The notes beneath the pieces were generated by a model. The model ran no database searches. It saw nothing but the letters and a program-made list of their open reading frames with translations, and was not told the DNA's origin. The translations under genes and the position numbers were made by a program. From NCBI RefSeq assembly GCF_000621545.1, contig NZ_JHYA01000003.1, forward strand, positions 1 through 64,000: a stretch of 64,000 nucleotides of DNA, in the 5' to 3' direction. Positions 42,208 through 50,161 of the stretch are shown here, piece by piece (position 1 is the first letter of the stretch; every line of letters starts with the position of its first letter). The DNA is from Anaerovibrio lipolyticus LB2005 (lineage in GTDB: Bacteria > Bacillota > Negativicutes > Selenomonadales > Selenomonadaceae).

Positions 42208-43329
42208 ATGAAGCAACGAAGTTTGTTTGTGGTATTATTGGTGCTATGTATGGCTTGCTTTACATTGTTAACGGGTTGTGGAAGTGAGAAAAATAATGCA
42301 GCCAAAGATGATAATGGAAAGATAACTATAGAAGATGTAAAGGGCAATGTTGTCGAGGTCCCAAAGGATATTAAGAAAATTGCCGTGGTACCATTGCCTT
42401 GGGCTTCAGTGGTTACCGCACTGGATGGCAATTCTGAGCGTATTGTTGCAATTCATCCGGGTGCTATGTCTGCGTATAAAGGCCATTTTTTGGCAACCAA
42501 GGATAGCCATTTTGGAACCCTGAATACTGAGCTTATCGGTCAGGATTTTTCCGTAAATGTTGAAGGAATGCTGCAACAGGGGGGTGAAGCTGCAATTATT
42601 TGGCAGCATCAGGAGGACGATGCCGCCAAGTTGAAGCAGGTTGGCATTGTTCCTATTATGATTAACAATACTACTGTTGAGGAGTTGCAGAAAAGCTTCC
42701 TTATTGTGGGCAAGCTGCTGGGCAAGGAGGATCGTGCTAAAAAGATAAATGACTACTATCAGAAGACTTATGACCAGATAAAGAGTAAGTCCAATGATGT
42801 GGCTAAGGCAGACAAGCCAAAGATTCTCTTCCTGCGTACCCAGAAGCTGCGTCTTCAGGGCAATGATAATTTCATGCGTGAAGCTATTGAGATTGCCGGC
42901 GGAGATAACCCTACGGAAAAAACTGATTTGAAGAGCAATCAGAACCAGAATCAGACCATTACTATGGAAGAGGTATTGAAGATTGATCCGGATATTATTT
43001 TGCTCAGCAACTTTGACAAATTTGTTCCGGATGATCTGTATGAGAACCGTATACCTGGACAGGACTGGAGTACTGTTAAGGCTGTTAGGGAACATAGGGT
43101 TTATAAGGTACCTCTCGGTATTTATCGTTGGGATGCCCCAGGCGTAGAAACTCCTTTGATGATGCGTTGGCTGGCCCATCTTTTACAGCCGGGGATTTTC
43201 AAGGATATCAATATTCGTCAGGATACAAGAGATTTCATGAAAGATTTTATGAATTATGATTTAAGTGATGAGGATTTGGCGGTTATATTTGCGGATGAGG
43301 CAAATAAAAACAGCGTAAAGGTGCAGTAA
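42208..43329 (+). CDS. ABC substrate-binding lipoprotein, second B12-riboswitch operon
   Basis: The 373-residue protein has a signal peptide with lipobox LLTGC, then DDNGKITIEDVKGNVVEVP and a two-lobed binding fold with RTQKLRLQGNDNFMREAIEIAGG, the usual layout of iron/corrinoid binding proteins of the FecB/BtuF class. AAGGATGG precedes the ATG. The stop codon overlaps the permease start by one base. Expression should fall when cobalamin is present, so a corrinoid, cobalt complex or cofactor precursor is the plausible ligand. Its permease partner is truncated, so it may no longer support uptake. Confidence 0.85.
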   Translation: MKQRSLFVVLLVLCMACFTLLTGCGSEKNNAAKDDNGKITIEDVKGNVVEVPKDIKKIAVVPLPWASVVTALDGNSERIVAIHPGAMSAYKGHFLATKDSHFGTLNTELIGQDFSVNVEGMLQQGGEAAIIWQHQEDDAAKLKQVGIVPIMINNTTVEELQKSFLIVGKLLGKEDRAKKINDYYQKTYDQIKSKSNDVAKADKPKILFLRTQKLRLQGNDNFMREAIEIAGGDNPTEKTDLKSNQNQNQTITMEEVLKIDPDIILLSNFDKFVPDDLYENRIPGQDWSTVKAVREHRVYKVPLGIYRWDAPGVETPLMMRWLAHLLQPGIFKDINIRQDTRDFMKDFMNYDLSDEDLAVIFADEANKNSVKVQ

Positions 43330-44135
43330 TGAAGGTGCTGAAGCAATTTACAGCAGGGGGATATGCAGCTATAATGCTGCTATTCCTTTTTCTGCTGGCT
43401 GCCATGACGGTTTTTAGCATAGGTTCGGGGCGGTTTGATATTGGTCCGGGCGATGTAGTAAAGATATTGTGTCACTCACTTTTGGGGATTGAGAGAACTT
43501 GGAGCGAGCAGGCAGAGAATGTAATTTTTTCTCTTCGCCTGCCCCGGGTTTTGGCTGCTGTTATGATTGGTGCTGCGCTGTCTCTTTCCGGCGCAGCCTA
43601 TCAGAGTGTGTTCAAAAATCCTTTGGTGGCCCCGGATATGCTTGGGGTGTCATCAGGAGCCTGTGTGGGTGCATCTGTATGCATATTGCTTGGTTTGTCC
43701 CAACTTGGAATTCAGGTTGGGGCTTTTTGTGGTGGTTTACTGGCTGTATCTGTGGCGGTAATGATTCCCCGTATAGTTGGTAGAAATACAGTAGTCATGC
43801 TGGTTCTAGCCGGCATTATAGTAGGGGGCTTTATGAGCTCATTACTGGGCATCATAAAGTATGTTGCTGATACAGAGACGGAATTACCACTTATTACATA
43901 TTGGCAGCTTGGTTCCCTGACAAGCGTTATGTGGGGAAATCTATTGTATAATGGTCTGCCGATAATTGCCTGTGCAATGATAATGCTTTTTTTGCGCTGG
44001 CGCATGAATATCTTGATGTTGAGTGACGAAGAGGCTCATATGCTGGGACATAATGCTGTCCGAATTCGTTACGCAGTTATATTCTGTGCAACTGTACTTA
44101 CGGTCAGTTCGGTATGTATGGAATCGAGCATATAG
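43329..44135 (+). pseudogene. FecCD-type permease, C-terminally truncated by deletion
   Basis: The first 260 residues are a normal FecCD permease (LRLPRVLAAVMIGAALSLSGAAYQ, VAPDMLGVSSGACVGASV, LAGIIVGGFMSSLLG). The frame ends abruptly at VLTVSSVCMESSI, where homologues continue into the GxIGFVGLxxPHxxR coupling segment that the first operon's permease keeps. About 65-75 residues are missing, including the ATPase contact. The break coincides with the start of a foreign frame at about 44114, so a deletion removed the permease end and probably the ATPase gene. Confidence 0.82.
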
Positions 44136-44824
44136 AATGGGATGGATACGGAGCCATGTTCCCGAAAGACAACCTCTTAAACAGTTGGGGCAATTTAAAC
44201 AGTGTAAAAATGAATTGGGTGGTTTCTGCCCAGGGAGTCTTTTTGGCACAAAAAATTCAGGAAACGCAAGGAATTCCTTATATTGCCGCTATTCCTGTAG
44301 GCGCCCGTTCCATGAAATTGTGGCTGAATAAGATCAATGGATATATGAACAGCAATAAAGCATTGGCGGAAGTGCCGGAAAAGACTTCTCTTCGCCGTGA
44401 AGAGAAGGTGCTGCTTTTAGGAGATCCGGTGCTCACTCTTGGAATATATCGTTTCCTACGGGAAATGCTGGGTTTTCACCAGATTGAACTTGCTTTATAT
44501 GCGCCTTTCCACTCATTACGGGAATGGTACAACCAGGCTGTGCCGTTGATTATGGCCAATGGACTTGGAGATTGTCAGAGGCCGGAGATACATTTATTTT
44601 CTGACCGTGAACAGTGGCTGGAATTAGCATCGGGGTGTGACATCATTATCGGTGACAGCACATTTAATATTTCCGGAGCACTGTCAGATAAAATTTGGAT
44701 AAATATTACTGATCCTTCGCTGTATGCCGGTGAAAAGGAAATGAATGACAAATATTTGTTTTTCGGCAAGAAGGGTGCTGCCTGGCTGGAAACAAAATAC
44801 ATAGGCAAAAACCTATATAAATAA
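44114..44824 (+). pseudogene. Nitrogenase component 1-like protein, N-terminal part deleted
   Basis: The fragment of up to 236 residues resembles the C-terminal half of NifD/NifK-like oxidoreductases: MNWVVSAQGVFLAQKIQE, GIPYIAAIPVGARSM, then EEKVLLLGDPVLTLGIYRFLREMLG and CDIIIGDSTFNISGAL. Full-length homologues have about 200 more N-terminal residues with cluster ligands. No ribosome site precedes the ATG at 44114, and the frame is offset from the truncated permease, so this is a deletion remnant. Nothing here points to nitrogen fixation; a cofactor-related or reductase role linked to B12 is conceivable. Confidence 0.75.
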
Positions 44825-44909
44825 TAAGACAATAGTATTTTCCATATAATGCCCTTAATGATAATATATTTCTTGTCAATTAAGAATTTATTCTGTGGAG
44901 GATAGTTGC

Positions 44910-45893
44910 ATGAAACAAGAACACATTAAGGGTATTTTATTTGCGTTGATTTTCGCTATACCAGCTTGGTTTTTGGGGCAGGTGTTTCCCATAGTGGGGG
45001 GACCGGTGTTTGGAATACTATTGGGAATGATGTTTGCATCATTAAGGCGGCCTAAATCGATGGAAGTGGGCATAGCCTTTACCGGGAAGAAAATCCTTCA
45101 ATATTCCATAATACTTCTTGGCTTTGAAATGAATCTTTTTCATGTACTTAATGTGGGCTCCAGGTCTTTATCTGTTATGATTTTTACACTGCTTACCGCC
45201 TTTGTTGTGGCTTGGGGGGCAGGAAAAATGCTGAAGCTGGAGAAAAATACCACTACCCTTATTGGTGCCGGTACAGCTATTTGCGGGGGATCAGCTATTG
45301 CAGCGGTGGCCCCGGTCATTGGTGCCAAGGATAAGGATATTGCTTTTTCTATTTCTACAATTTTTCTTTTCAATGTTTTGGCAGTATTCATTTTTCCATT
45401 TTTGGGTCATGTTATGAATATGTCGGATTTTGGTTTTGGAATGTGGGCCGGAACGGCAGTTAATGATACTTCTTCTGTGGTGGCGGCTGGGTATTCCTAT
45501 AGTGAAGAGGCGGGGGCATTTGCCACTATCGTTAAACTCACAAGAGCATTAATGATAGTACCGGTGTGCCTCATTTTTGCGTGGCTCACTGCCCGTGAAA
45601 GAAACAGTCAGGGACAAGGATTTAAATTGGCTAAAATTTTTCCTTTTTTCATTATGTGGTTTGTGGTTGCTTCCATAGTGAATACCACCGGCATATTGCC
45701 CGAAGTTCTCTCCCACGCCTTGGGGACTGTGGGAAAATTCTGTATTGTGCTGGCTATGTGTGCCATAGGCCTCAATACAAAAATAATGGAACTTTTGCGT
45801 AACGGCGTGCGTCCAATTTTCCTAGGATTTTGCTGCTGGGTGGCTGTGGCCTGTATGTCTCTTGCCGTCCAATATGTGGTGGGGATCTTGTAA
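44910..45893 (+). CDS. yeiH: YeiH-family membrane transporter (putative sulfate exporter)
   Basis: The 327-residue protein has about nine or ten hydrophobic helices and YeiH family motifs: QVFPIVGGPVFGILLGM, GAGTAICGGSAIAAVAPVI, and GMWAGTAVNDTSSVVAAGYS. The family is annotated as putative sulfate exporter; substrates are not firmly established. ATG 44910 is 8 bases after GGAGG. YeiH is often encoded near a CysL/YeiE-type LysR regulator, which is found here at 40884, separated by the damaged riboswitch operon. Confidence 0.87.
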   Translation: MKQEHIKGILFALIFAIPAWFLGQVFPIVGGPVFGILLGMMFASLRRPKSMEVGIAFTGKKILQYSIILLGFEMNLFHVLNVGSRSLSVMIFTLLTAFVVAWGAGKMLKLEKNTTTLIGAGTAICGGSAIAAVAPVIGAKDKDIAFSISTIFLFNVLAVFIFPFLGHVMNMSDFGFGMWAGTAVNDTSSVVAAGYSYSEEAGAFATIVKLTRALMIVPVCLIFAWLTARERNSQGQGFKLAKIFPFFIMWFVVASIVNTTGILPEVLSHALGTVGKFCIVLAMCAIGLNTKIMELLRNGVRPIFLGFCCWVAVACMSLAVQYVVGIL

Positions 45894-45928
45894 TCCGTTT
45901 GTTGATTTTAAAAAGTTAGACAAATAAA

Positions 45929-45970
45929 AATAACACCTACCATCATATAAGTTTGATGATAGGTGTTATT
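45929..45970. terminator. Bidirectional terminator between yeiH and znuA
   Basis: AATAACACCTA and TAGGTGTTATT plus ATCA/TGAT form an interrupted stem with A- and T-runs outside, between converging genes. Confidence 0.82.
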
Positions 45971-45994
45971 TTAATGTTTTAATAATACTAAATA

Positions 45995-46909
45995 TTACTG
46001 AAGGGCTTCCTTCAAGGTGTTCATGTTTTTGCGCATGGTTACCAGATAAGCGTCCATGGCATCTGCATTGGCCTCGCCAGTTACCACTGGGTCAAGGGCG
46101 TAAATTTTGGCTCCGGTTTCACGGGCAATGGTCTGGGCTGCATTAGGAGAATACTGTGGCTCTGTGAATAAAACCTTTGTGGAAAGAGGCTTTATCTGTT
46201 TGATTACCTCCTGCAGCTCGCTTGGTGTTGGTTCGCTGCCTGGTTCACGCTCCACAACGGCAATAATATTCAGACCAAATTCCTTGGCAAAGTAAGGGAA
46301 TGCCTCATGGAAGGTGACAATATCCTTGTGTGGAACCTTATCAAGGGTATCGTGCATTTCCTTTTTCAGGGCCTCTAGCTTCTGAATATAAGCATCTGCA
46401 TTGGCCTGATAAGCATCGGCATGCTTAGGATCAGCTTTTTTCAGCTGATCAGTGATGTTTTTCACCTGCTGAATGTCGGCAGTGACACTAAGCCAAAGAT
46501 GTGGATTCTTTTCACCGTCAGTTTCCAACAGCTCCATGTCCTTGGACGCATCAATTACGGTGAGCTTTTTCTGCTCTTTGATAACCTTGTCCAAAAAGCT
46601 CTCCATACCGGCACCGTTGGCGATTAGAATATCAGCCTTTTCCAGAGTCTTCATGTCTTCAGTAGTCAGCTGATAGTCGTGAAGACAACCGGTTTGAGGC
46701 TTGGTCATGTTAGTTACAGTGACGCCATCTATTCCCTTGGCAATGTTGATAGCATCTATGTACATAGGATAAAAGGTGGTTACAATGCGTACAGAGCCAT
46801 CCTTGTTATCGGATTTATCTGATGAGGTGTTGGCAGAGTTGGAACCACAGCCTGTAGCAATGAGGCACAAGACTGCGATCAGACATAATAAGAGCGATTT
46901 GATGTTCAA
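45995..46909 (-). CDS. znuA: ZnuA-like zinc-binding lipoprotein
   Basis: This cluster A-I binding protein captures zinc (or Mn) outside the membrane. The 304-residue protein has lipobox IATGC and metal ligands H77 (CLHDYQL), H137 (NPHLWL) and H201 (TFHEAFPY), plus an acidic fourth ligand near YALDPV. It has no His-rich loop. A perfect 24-base Zur-type palindrome overlies its promoter start region, so zinc represses it. The permease and ATPase genes are not adjacent; they must be encoded elsewhere. Confidence 0.92.
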   Translation of the reverse strand: MNIKSLLLCLIAVLCLIATGCGSNSANTSSDKSDNKDGSVRIVTTFYPMYIDAINIAKGIDGVTVTNMTKPQTGCLHDYQLTTEDMKTLEKADILIANGAGMESFLDKVIKEQKKLTVIDASKDMELLETDGEKNPHLWLSVTADIQQVKNITDQLKKADPKHADAYQANADAYIQKLEALKKEMHDTLDKVPHKDIVTFHEAFPYFAKEFGLNIIAVVEREPGSEPTPSELQEVIKQIKPLSTKVLFTEPQYSPNAAQTIARETGAKIYALDPVVTGEANADAMDAYLVTMRKNMNTLKEALQ

Positions 46910-46936
46910 TATGATTACCTCCTATAAAGAAAATGT

Positions 46937-46960
46937 GTAAATAGTAATATTACTATTTAC
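46937..46960. promoter_or_regulatory. Zur box upstream of znuA
   Basis: GTAAATAGTAAT and its exact inverse ATTACTATTTAC form a 24-base perfect palindrome close to the Firmicutes Zur box (AAATCGTAAT-N-ATTACGATTT). It lies just after the -10. Confidence 0.88.
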
Positions 46961-46961
46961 G

Positions 46962-46989
46962 ATTATACCACGATAAAGAAAAAAGACAA
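46962..46989 (-). promoter_or_regulatory. Promoter of znuA
   Basis: On the minus strand TTGTCT is followed after 16 bases by TATAAT, immediately upstream of the Zur box. Confidence 0.75.
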
Positions 46990-47035
46990 GAGTGAGTAAT
47001 ACAATAATTATTATCACATTTGTCTCTTATGGGTA

Positions 47036-47473
47036 TTATTTTTTGGATTTTTTCTTTTGGCATTCGCTGCACAGTCCATACAGCTCGAAAACATGGCCAG
47101 TAATTTTAAAGCCCTTTTTATCTGCTTCCTGTTGATATGAATTGATCATGGGACATATGTCGATACATTCTGTGTGACCGCATTCCGTACATACTAGATG
47201 ATGGTGATGGTGATCGGCGTCCACCAGCTCATAGACATTGCCTGAGCTGCGGAATATTTCGTGTACTATATCCAATTCTGTCAGCAGGGCAAGGTTTCTG
47301 TATACGGTGTCCAGAGATACATCAGGCTGCTGCTTTTGCACTTCATCACGAATTTGCTGTGCCGTGGTGAAGGGGGGGCAGACTGCTAATGCCTGTAGAA
47401 CAGCGCGCCGTTGTGGTGTTATTTTGTAGCCCTTGGCCTTGAGCCGGTCCAGCGGCAGTTGCTTTGGTGTCAT
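47036..47473 (-). CDS. zur: Fur-family regulator, probably Zur
   Basis: The 145-residue protein has a winged helix (KITPQRRAVLQALA, VSLDTVYRNLALLTEL) and the metal region VDADHHHHHLVCTECGHTECIDI with a second Cys pair LCSECQ, forming the structural zinc site. It resembles Zur/PerR proteins. The znuA gene follows 126 bases downstream with a Zur-type palindrome between them, which makes zinc sensing the best assignment. Its stop is followed by no clear terminator. Confidence 0.85.
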   Translation of the reverse strand: MTPKQLPLDRLKAKGYKITPQRRAVLQALAVCPPFTTAQQIRDEVQKQQPDVSLDTVYRNLALLTELDIVHEIFRSSGNVYELVDADHHHHHLVCTECGHTECIDICPMINSYQQEADKKGFKITGHVFELYGLCSECQKKKSKK

Positions 47474-47567
47474 AGATAAATCACCTCGTAGAAACCGAAA
47501 ACTTTTAAATCATCGTAAGTTATACTATTACAATAAATTTTCAATGTCAATGATGATATGATTTCGT

Positions 47568-48449
47568 TTATTTTCTTGCAAGCAAAAATACAGTCCCGAT
47601 AATAAGTGCGGTGCCAATCATATCAATCAGACCAAAACTGGTATTTAGGAACAATATGGACAGAATTATAGCGGATAGTGGCTCGATGGAGCCTAATATA
47701 CTGGCCTCTGATGGCTGGATGTGCTTTATGCTGCCCAGGTAGCAGCCAAAGGCCAGCACTGTGCCAAAAATAATAATATAAGCGTAGATGAGCCCGGCAA
47801 TAATGTTCCATGTCCCCACAAACTGCCATGGGGGATTAATTGGCATTAGTACAATACCACCAATAAGCATGCCCCAGCCAATTATAAGGGTAGCCCGCCA
47901 TTTTCGGATAAGCCTTTTGGGCTGTACTGTATAAAAAGCGGCAGCAACTGCCGATAGCAGACCCCAAACCAGAGCGGTAGGGGAAATTGACAAGTAGTCC
48001 AGTCTGCCGTGAGTCACCAGCAGAAAGGTTCCTGCCACAGCCATGATTACACAGATGATTTCTATTAATCTGGGGAGCTTTCGGGTGCTCAAGGTTATAT
48101 ACACAATGATAAATACAGGCATTAAGTATTGCAGCACAGTGGCCGCTGCCGCGTTACCATATTTTATACAGGCGAAATAAGTATATTGCACCGCCAGCAT
48201 ACCAAATGCAGCAAATAACAGTACCTCCAAAGCGTCTTTTTTGTCATGCCAGATGGAAAGGATGCTTTCTTTATACATAATTCTATCTGCCAAAAGGAGT
48301 ATTAATCCTGCTAAAATCATGCGGGATACCACCAACCATTCCGTGGAAAATCCGCAGTCCTGCAGCAGATACTGTCCGGCTACACCGCTACCACCCCACA
48401 TGGAGGCACCAAAGCTCACCATGAGCAGCCCTTTGTTTCTGTTTGTCAT
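47568..48449 (-). CDS. EamA/DMT-family transporter
   Basis: The roughly 293-residue protein has ten hydrophobic helices in two EamA repeats (SFGASMWGGSGVAGQYLL; ALVWGLLSAVAAAFYTVQPKRL; SIKHIQPSEASILGSIEPLSA). Family members export metabolites or amino acids; the substrate here is unknown. I favour ATG 48449, preceded by GGGTGG, over the GTG at 48458. The start overlaps, as ATGA, the stop of a short HxlR-like remnant, so it may be translationally coupled to it. Confidence 0.85.
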   Translation of the reverse strand: MTNRNKGLLMVSFGASMWGGSGVAGQYLLQDCGFSTEWLVVSRMILAGLILLLADRIMYKESILSIWHDKKDALEVLLFAAFGMLAVQYTYFACIKYGNAAAATVLQYLMPVFIIVYITLSTRKLPRLIEIICVIMAVAGTFLLVTHGRLDYLSISPTALVWGLLSAVAAAFYTVQPKRLIRKWRATLIIGWGMLIGGIVLMPINPPWQFVGTWNIIAGLIYAYIIIFGTVLAFGCYLGSIKHIQPSEASILGSIEPLSAIILSILFLNTSFGLIDMIGTALIIGTVFLLARK

Positions 48450-48526
48450 ATCCACCACCCGCCAAACACTTTAAGACCAAATTCAAGGGGACAGCGAATT
48501 TCTTCTTCAATCTTTTTTACATACAT
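48446..48526 (-). pseudogene. Truncated HxlR-type regulator (26-residue remnant) or leader peptide
   Basis: The short frame encodes MYVKKIEEEIRCPLEFGLKV followed by FGGWWI and a stop. Its segment RCPLEFGLKVFGGxW matches the start of HxlR-family regulators (CPLEYGLEVFGGKWK), including the redox Cys, and then ends where the winged helix should follow. AAGGAG lies 6 bases upstream. A deletion most likely fused this N-terminus to the leader of the transporter gene. A functional short leader peptide is the alternative. Confidence 0.55.
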
Positions 48527-48768
48527 AAAAAACTCCTTATACTTGCTCTAAGGTTATTTCATAAAAATTAATATAACACGCAGCTAACAAAAAGAATAGT
48601 ACTGTATTCAAAACAATTTTTGCTTTGTCATGGCTCCTGTTTTGTTCTATTTGCTTTGTTTATTCCTTTACTTATACGGATAATGGGGCGTATAATTAAA
48701 CATGTTGCCAAAGCAATAATATTTAACATATTAATAGTGTATTATAAATATTTAGGGGGATTATCTAT

Positions 48769-49605
48769 ATGTCAGAATCATGTAATCACGACTGCAGCTC
48801 CTGTGGTACAACCTGTGGGGAGGATACCCGTAAATCCGGGGATATGTTTGAAAAGCCAAATGACCTGAGCAATATCCGTCATACCATCGCTGTAGTCAGC
48901 GGCAAGGGGGGCGTTGGCAAATCCATGGTAACTGGTCTGCTTTCAGTAGCAATGGCCAGAAAAGGCCGTCATGTTGGTATCATGGATGCAGATATTACCG
49001 GCCCGTCCATTCCTAAAATGTTTGGGGTTACAGGTGAGGTTCGTGGCAGTCAGGCCGGAGCATTTCCAGTGGCTTCTGCCGGGGGAATTGATGTGGTCAG
49101 CATGAACCTTTTTCTCGAAAGCACTACAGATCCTGTAGTATGGCGTGGCCCGGTTATCAGCGGCGTTGTAAAGCAGTTCTGGTCTGATATTATCTGGAAT
49201 GACGTGGATTTTCTCTTTATTGACATGCCACCGGGAACCGGTGATGTGCCATTGACAGTAATGCAGTCTATAAAGCTGGATGGTATTATTATTGTCACCA
49301 GTCCTCAGGAGCTGGTTTCCATGATCGTTGCCAAGGCTGTAAAGATGGCCTCCACCATGAAAGTGCCTATTTTGGGTCTGGTGGAGAATATGAGCTATTT
49401 TGAATGTCCTGATTGTGGTAAGCATCACCATATTTTTGGCGAAAGTCATCTGGATAACATTGCCAAGGAGTACAACCTTGATATTTTAGGCCGTATTCCA
49501 ATGAAGCCTGAGCTGGCCGCAAAATGCGATGCTGGACAGATTGAAACAGTAGAAGATATATATTTACATGATGCTGCAGAAAAACTGCTGGCTTTGGAAA
49601 AATAA
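48769..49605 (+). CDS. Mrp/NBP35-family P-loop ATPase (Fe-S carrier type)
   Basis: The 278-residue protein has an N-terminal Cys-rich segment (CNHDCSSCGTTCG), the deviant Walker A VVSGKGGVGKSMVTG, MDADITGPSIPKMFG, DMPPGTGDVPLTVMQS and a C-terminal CxxC in FECPDCGKHHH. These proteins bind and transfer Fe-S clusters. It stands alone with a terminator after it, next to a CGGC protein on the opposite strand. GGGGG precedes the start. Confidence 0.92.
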   Translation: MSESCNHDCSSCGTTCGEDTRKSGDMFEKPNDLSNIRHTIAVVSGKGGVGKSMVTGLLSVAMARKGRHVGIMDADITGPSIPKMFGVTGEVRGSQAGAFPVASAGGIDVVSMNLFLESTTDPVVWRGPVISGVVKQFWSDIIWNDVDFLFIDMPPGTGDVPLTVMQSIKLDGIIIVTSPQELVSMIVAKAVKMASTMKVPILGLVENMSYFECPDCGKHHHIFGESHLDNIAKEYNLDILGRIPMKPELAAKCDAGQIETVEDIYLHDAAEKLLALEK

Positions 49606-49615
49606 ATCATTAAAA

Positions 49616-49654
49616 AAACACCTATTAGGGACAAGAAATCCTTAATAGGTGTTT
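49616..49654. terminator. Bidirectional terminator between mrp and the CGGC gene
   Basis: AAACACCTATTA pairs with TAATAGGTGTTT, with AGG/CCT-like extension and a T-run. Confidence 0.85.
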
Positions 49655-49668
49655 TTGGTTGCATAAAT

Positions 49669-50058
49669 TTAGTCAAAGGTAATAATTTCACCGGTGGCAT
49701 TGGAGCCATGGGTGCCGTCTGCCACCTTTACCCCTTGAGCATTGAGCTTTTTACAGATATTAATAATGGTAGGGCAGCGCACCGGAATGCCATCATCATT
49801 TTTCTTGGCAGTGCAATGGGAAATGTGTACTGCATCAACTCCCTTGTCTGCCATACGGGCAATCTTCTTTTCAATGCCTTCCTGATTTTCCAGCATACTT
49901 TTTCCGCAGCCGTTGCAGGTCCACATACCGATTAGCTGAATATCCTCACCCTCATATTTTCTGAAGCCTTCACTTTTTTCATTGAAGGCCCGAAGACATC
50001 CTGTACCTGCACAGGCGGCAGAGGTTTTAAGACAGCGCAAAATAGCAATTTTCTTCAT
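49669..50058 (-). CDS. CGGC-domain protein
   Basis: The 129-residue protein matches the CGGC domain: ILRCLKTSAACAGTGCLRAF, then WTCNGCGKSMLENQ, with further conserved Cys and His (ISHCTAKK, RCPTI). The eight or so cysteines suggest metal or Fe-S binding; function is not established. Its upstream region carries almost the same 32-base control element as hcp, so it probably belongs to the nitrosative/anaerobic stress response. Confidence 0.87.
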   Translation of the reverse strand: MKKIAILRCLKTSAACAGTGCLRAFNEKSEGFRKYEGEDIQLIGMWTCNGCGKSMLENQEGIEKKIARMADKGVDAVHISHCTAKKNDDGIPVRCPTIINICKKLNAQGVKVADGTHGSNATGEIITFD

Positions 50059-50130
50059 AATATTAGCTTCTCCTAAATTTTAAATATATTAATCTTAGTT
50101 AATTTTATAAAATAATAAATCAAATTTGTA

Positions 50131-50146
50131 TGTTGTATTTACAACA
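50131..50146. promoter_or_regulatory. Palindromic operator upstream of the CGGC gene
   Basis: TGTTGTATTTACAACA matches the hcp palindrome with one change, and the adjacent ATAAATCAAATTTGTA block is also conserved (30 of 32 positions identical overall). Confidence 0.6.
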
Positions 50147-50161
50147 AAGACACGCAATAAT

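Noticed and set aside
44114-44824. Evidence for nitrogen fixation
   Set aside because: Only a C-terminal nitrogenase-like fragment is present, without nifH, cofactor-biosynthesis genes or cluster ligands; such proteins have many other roles.
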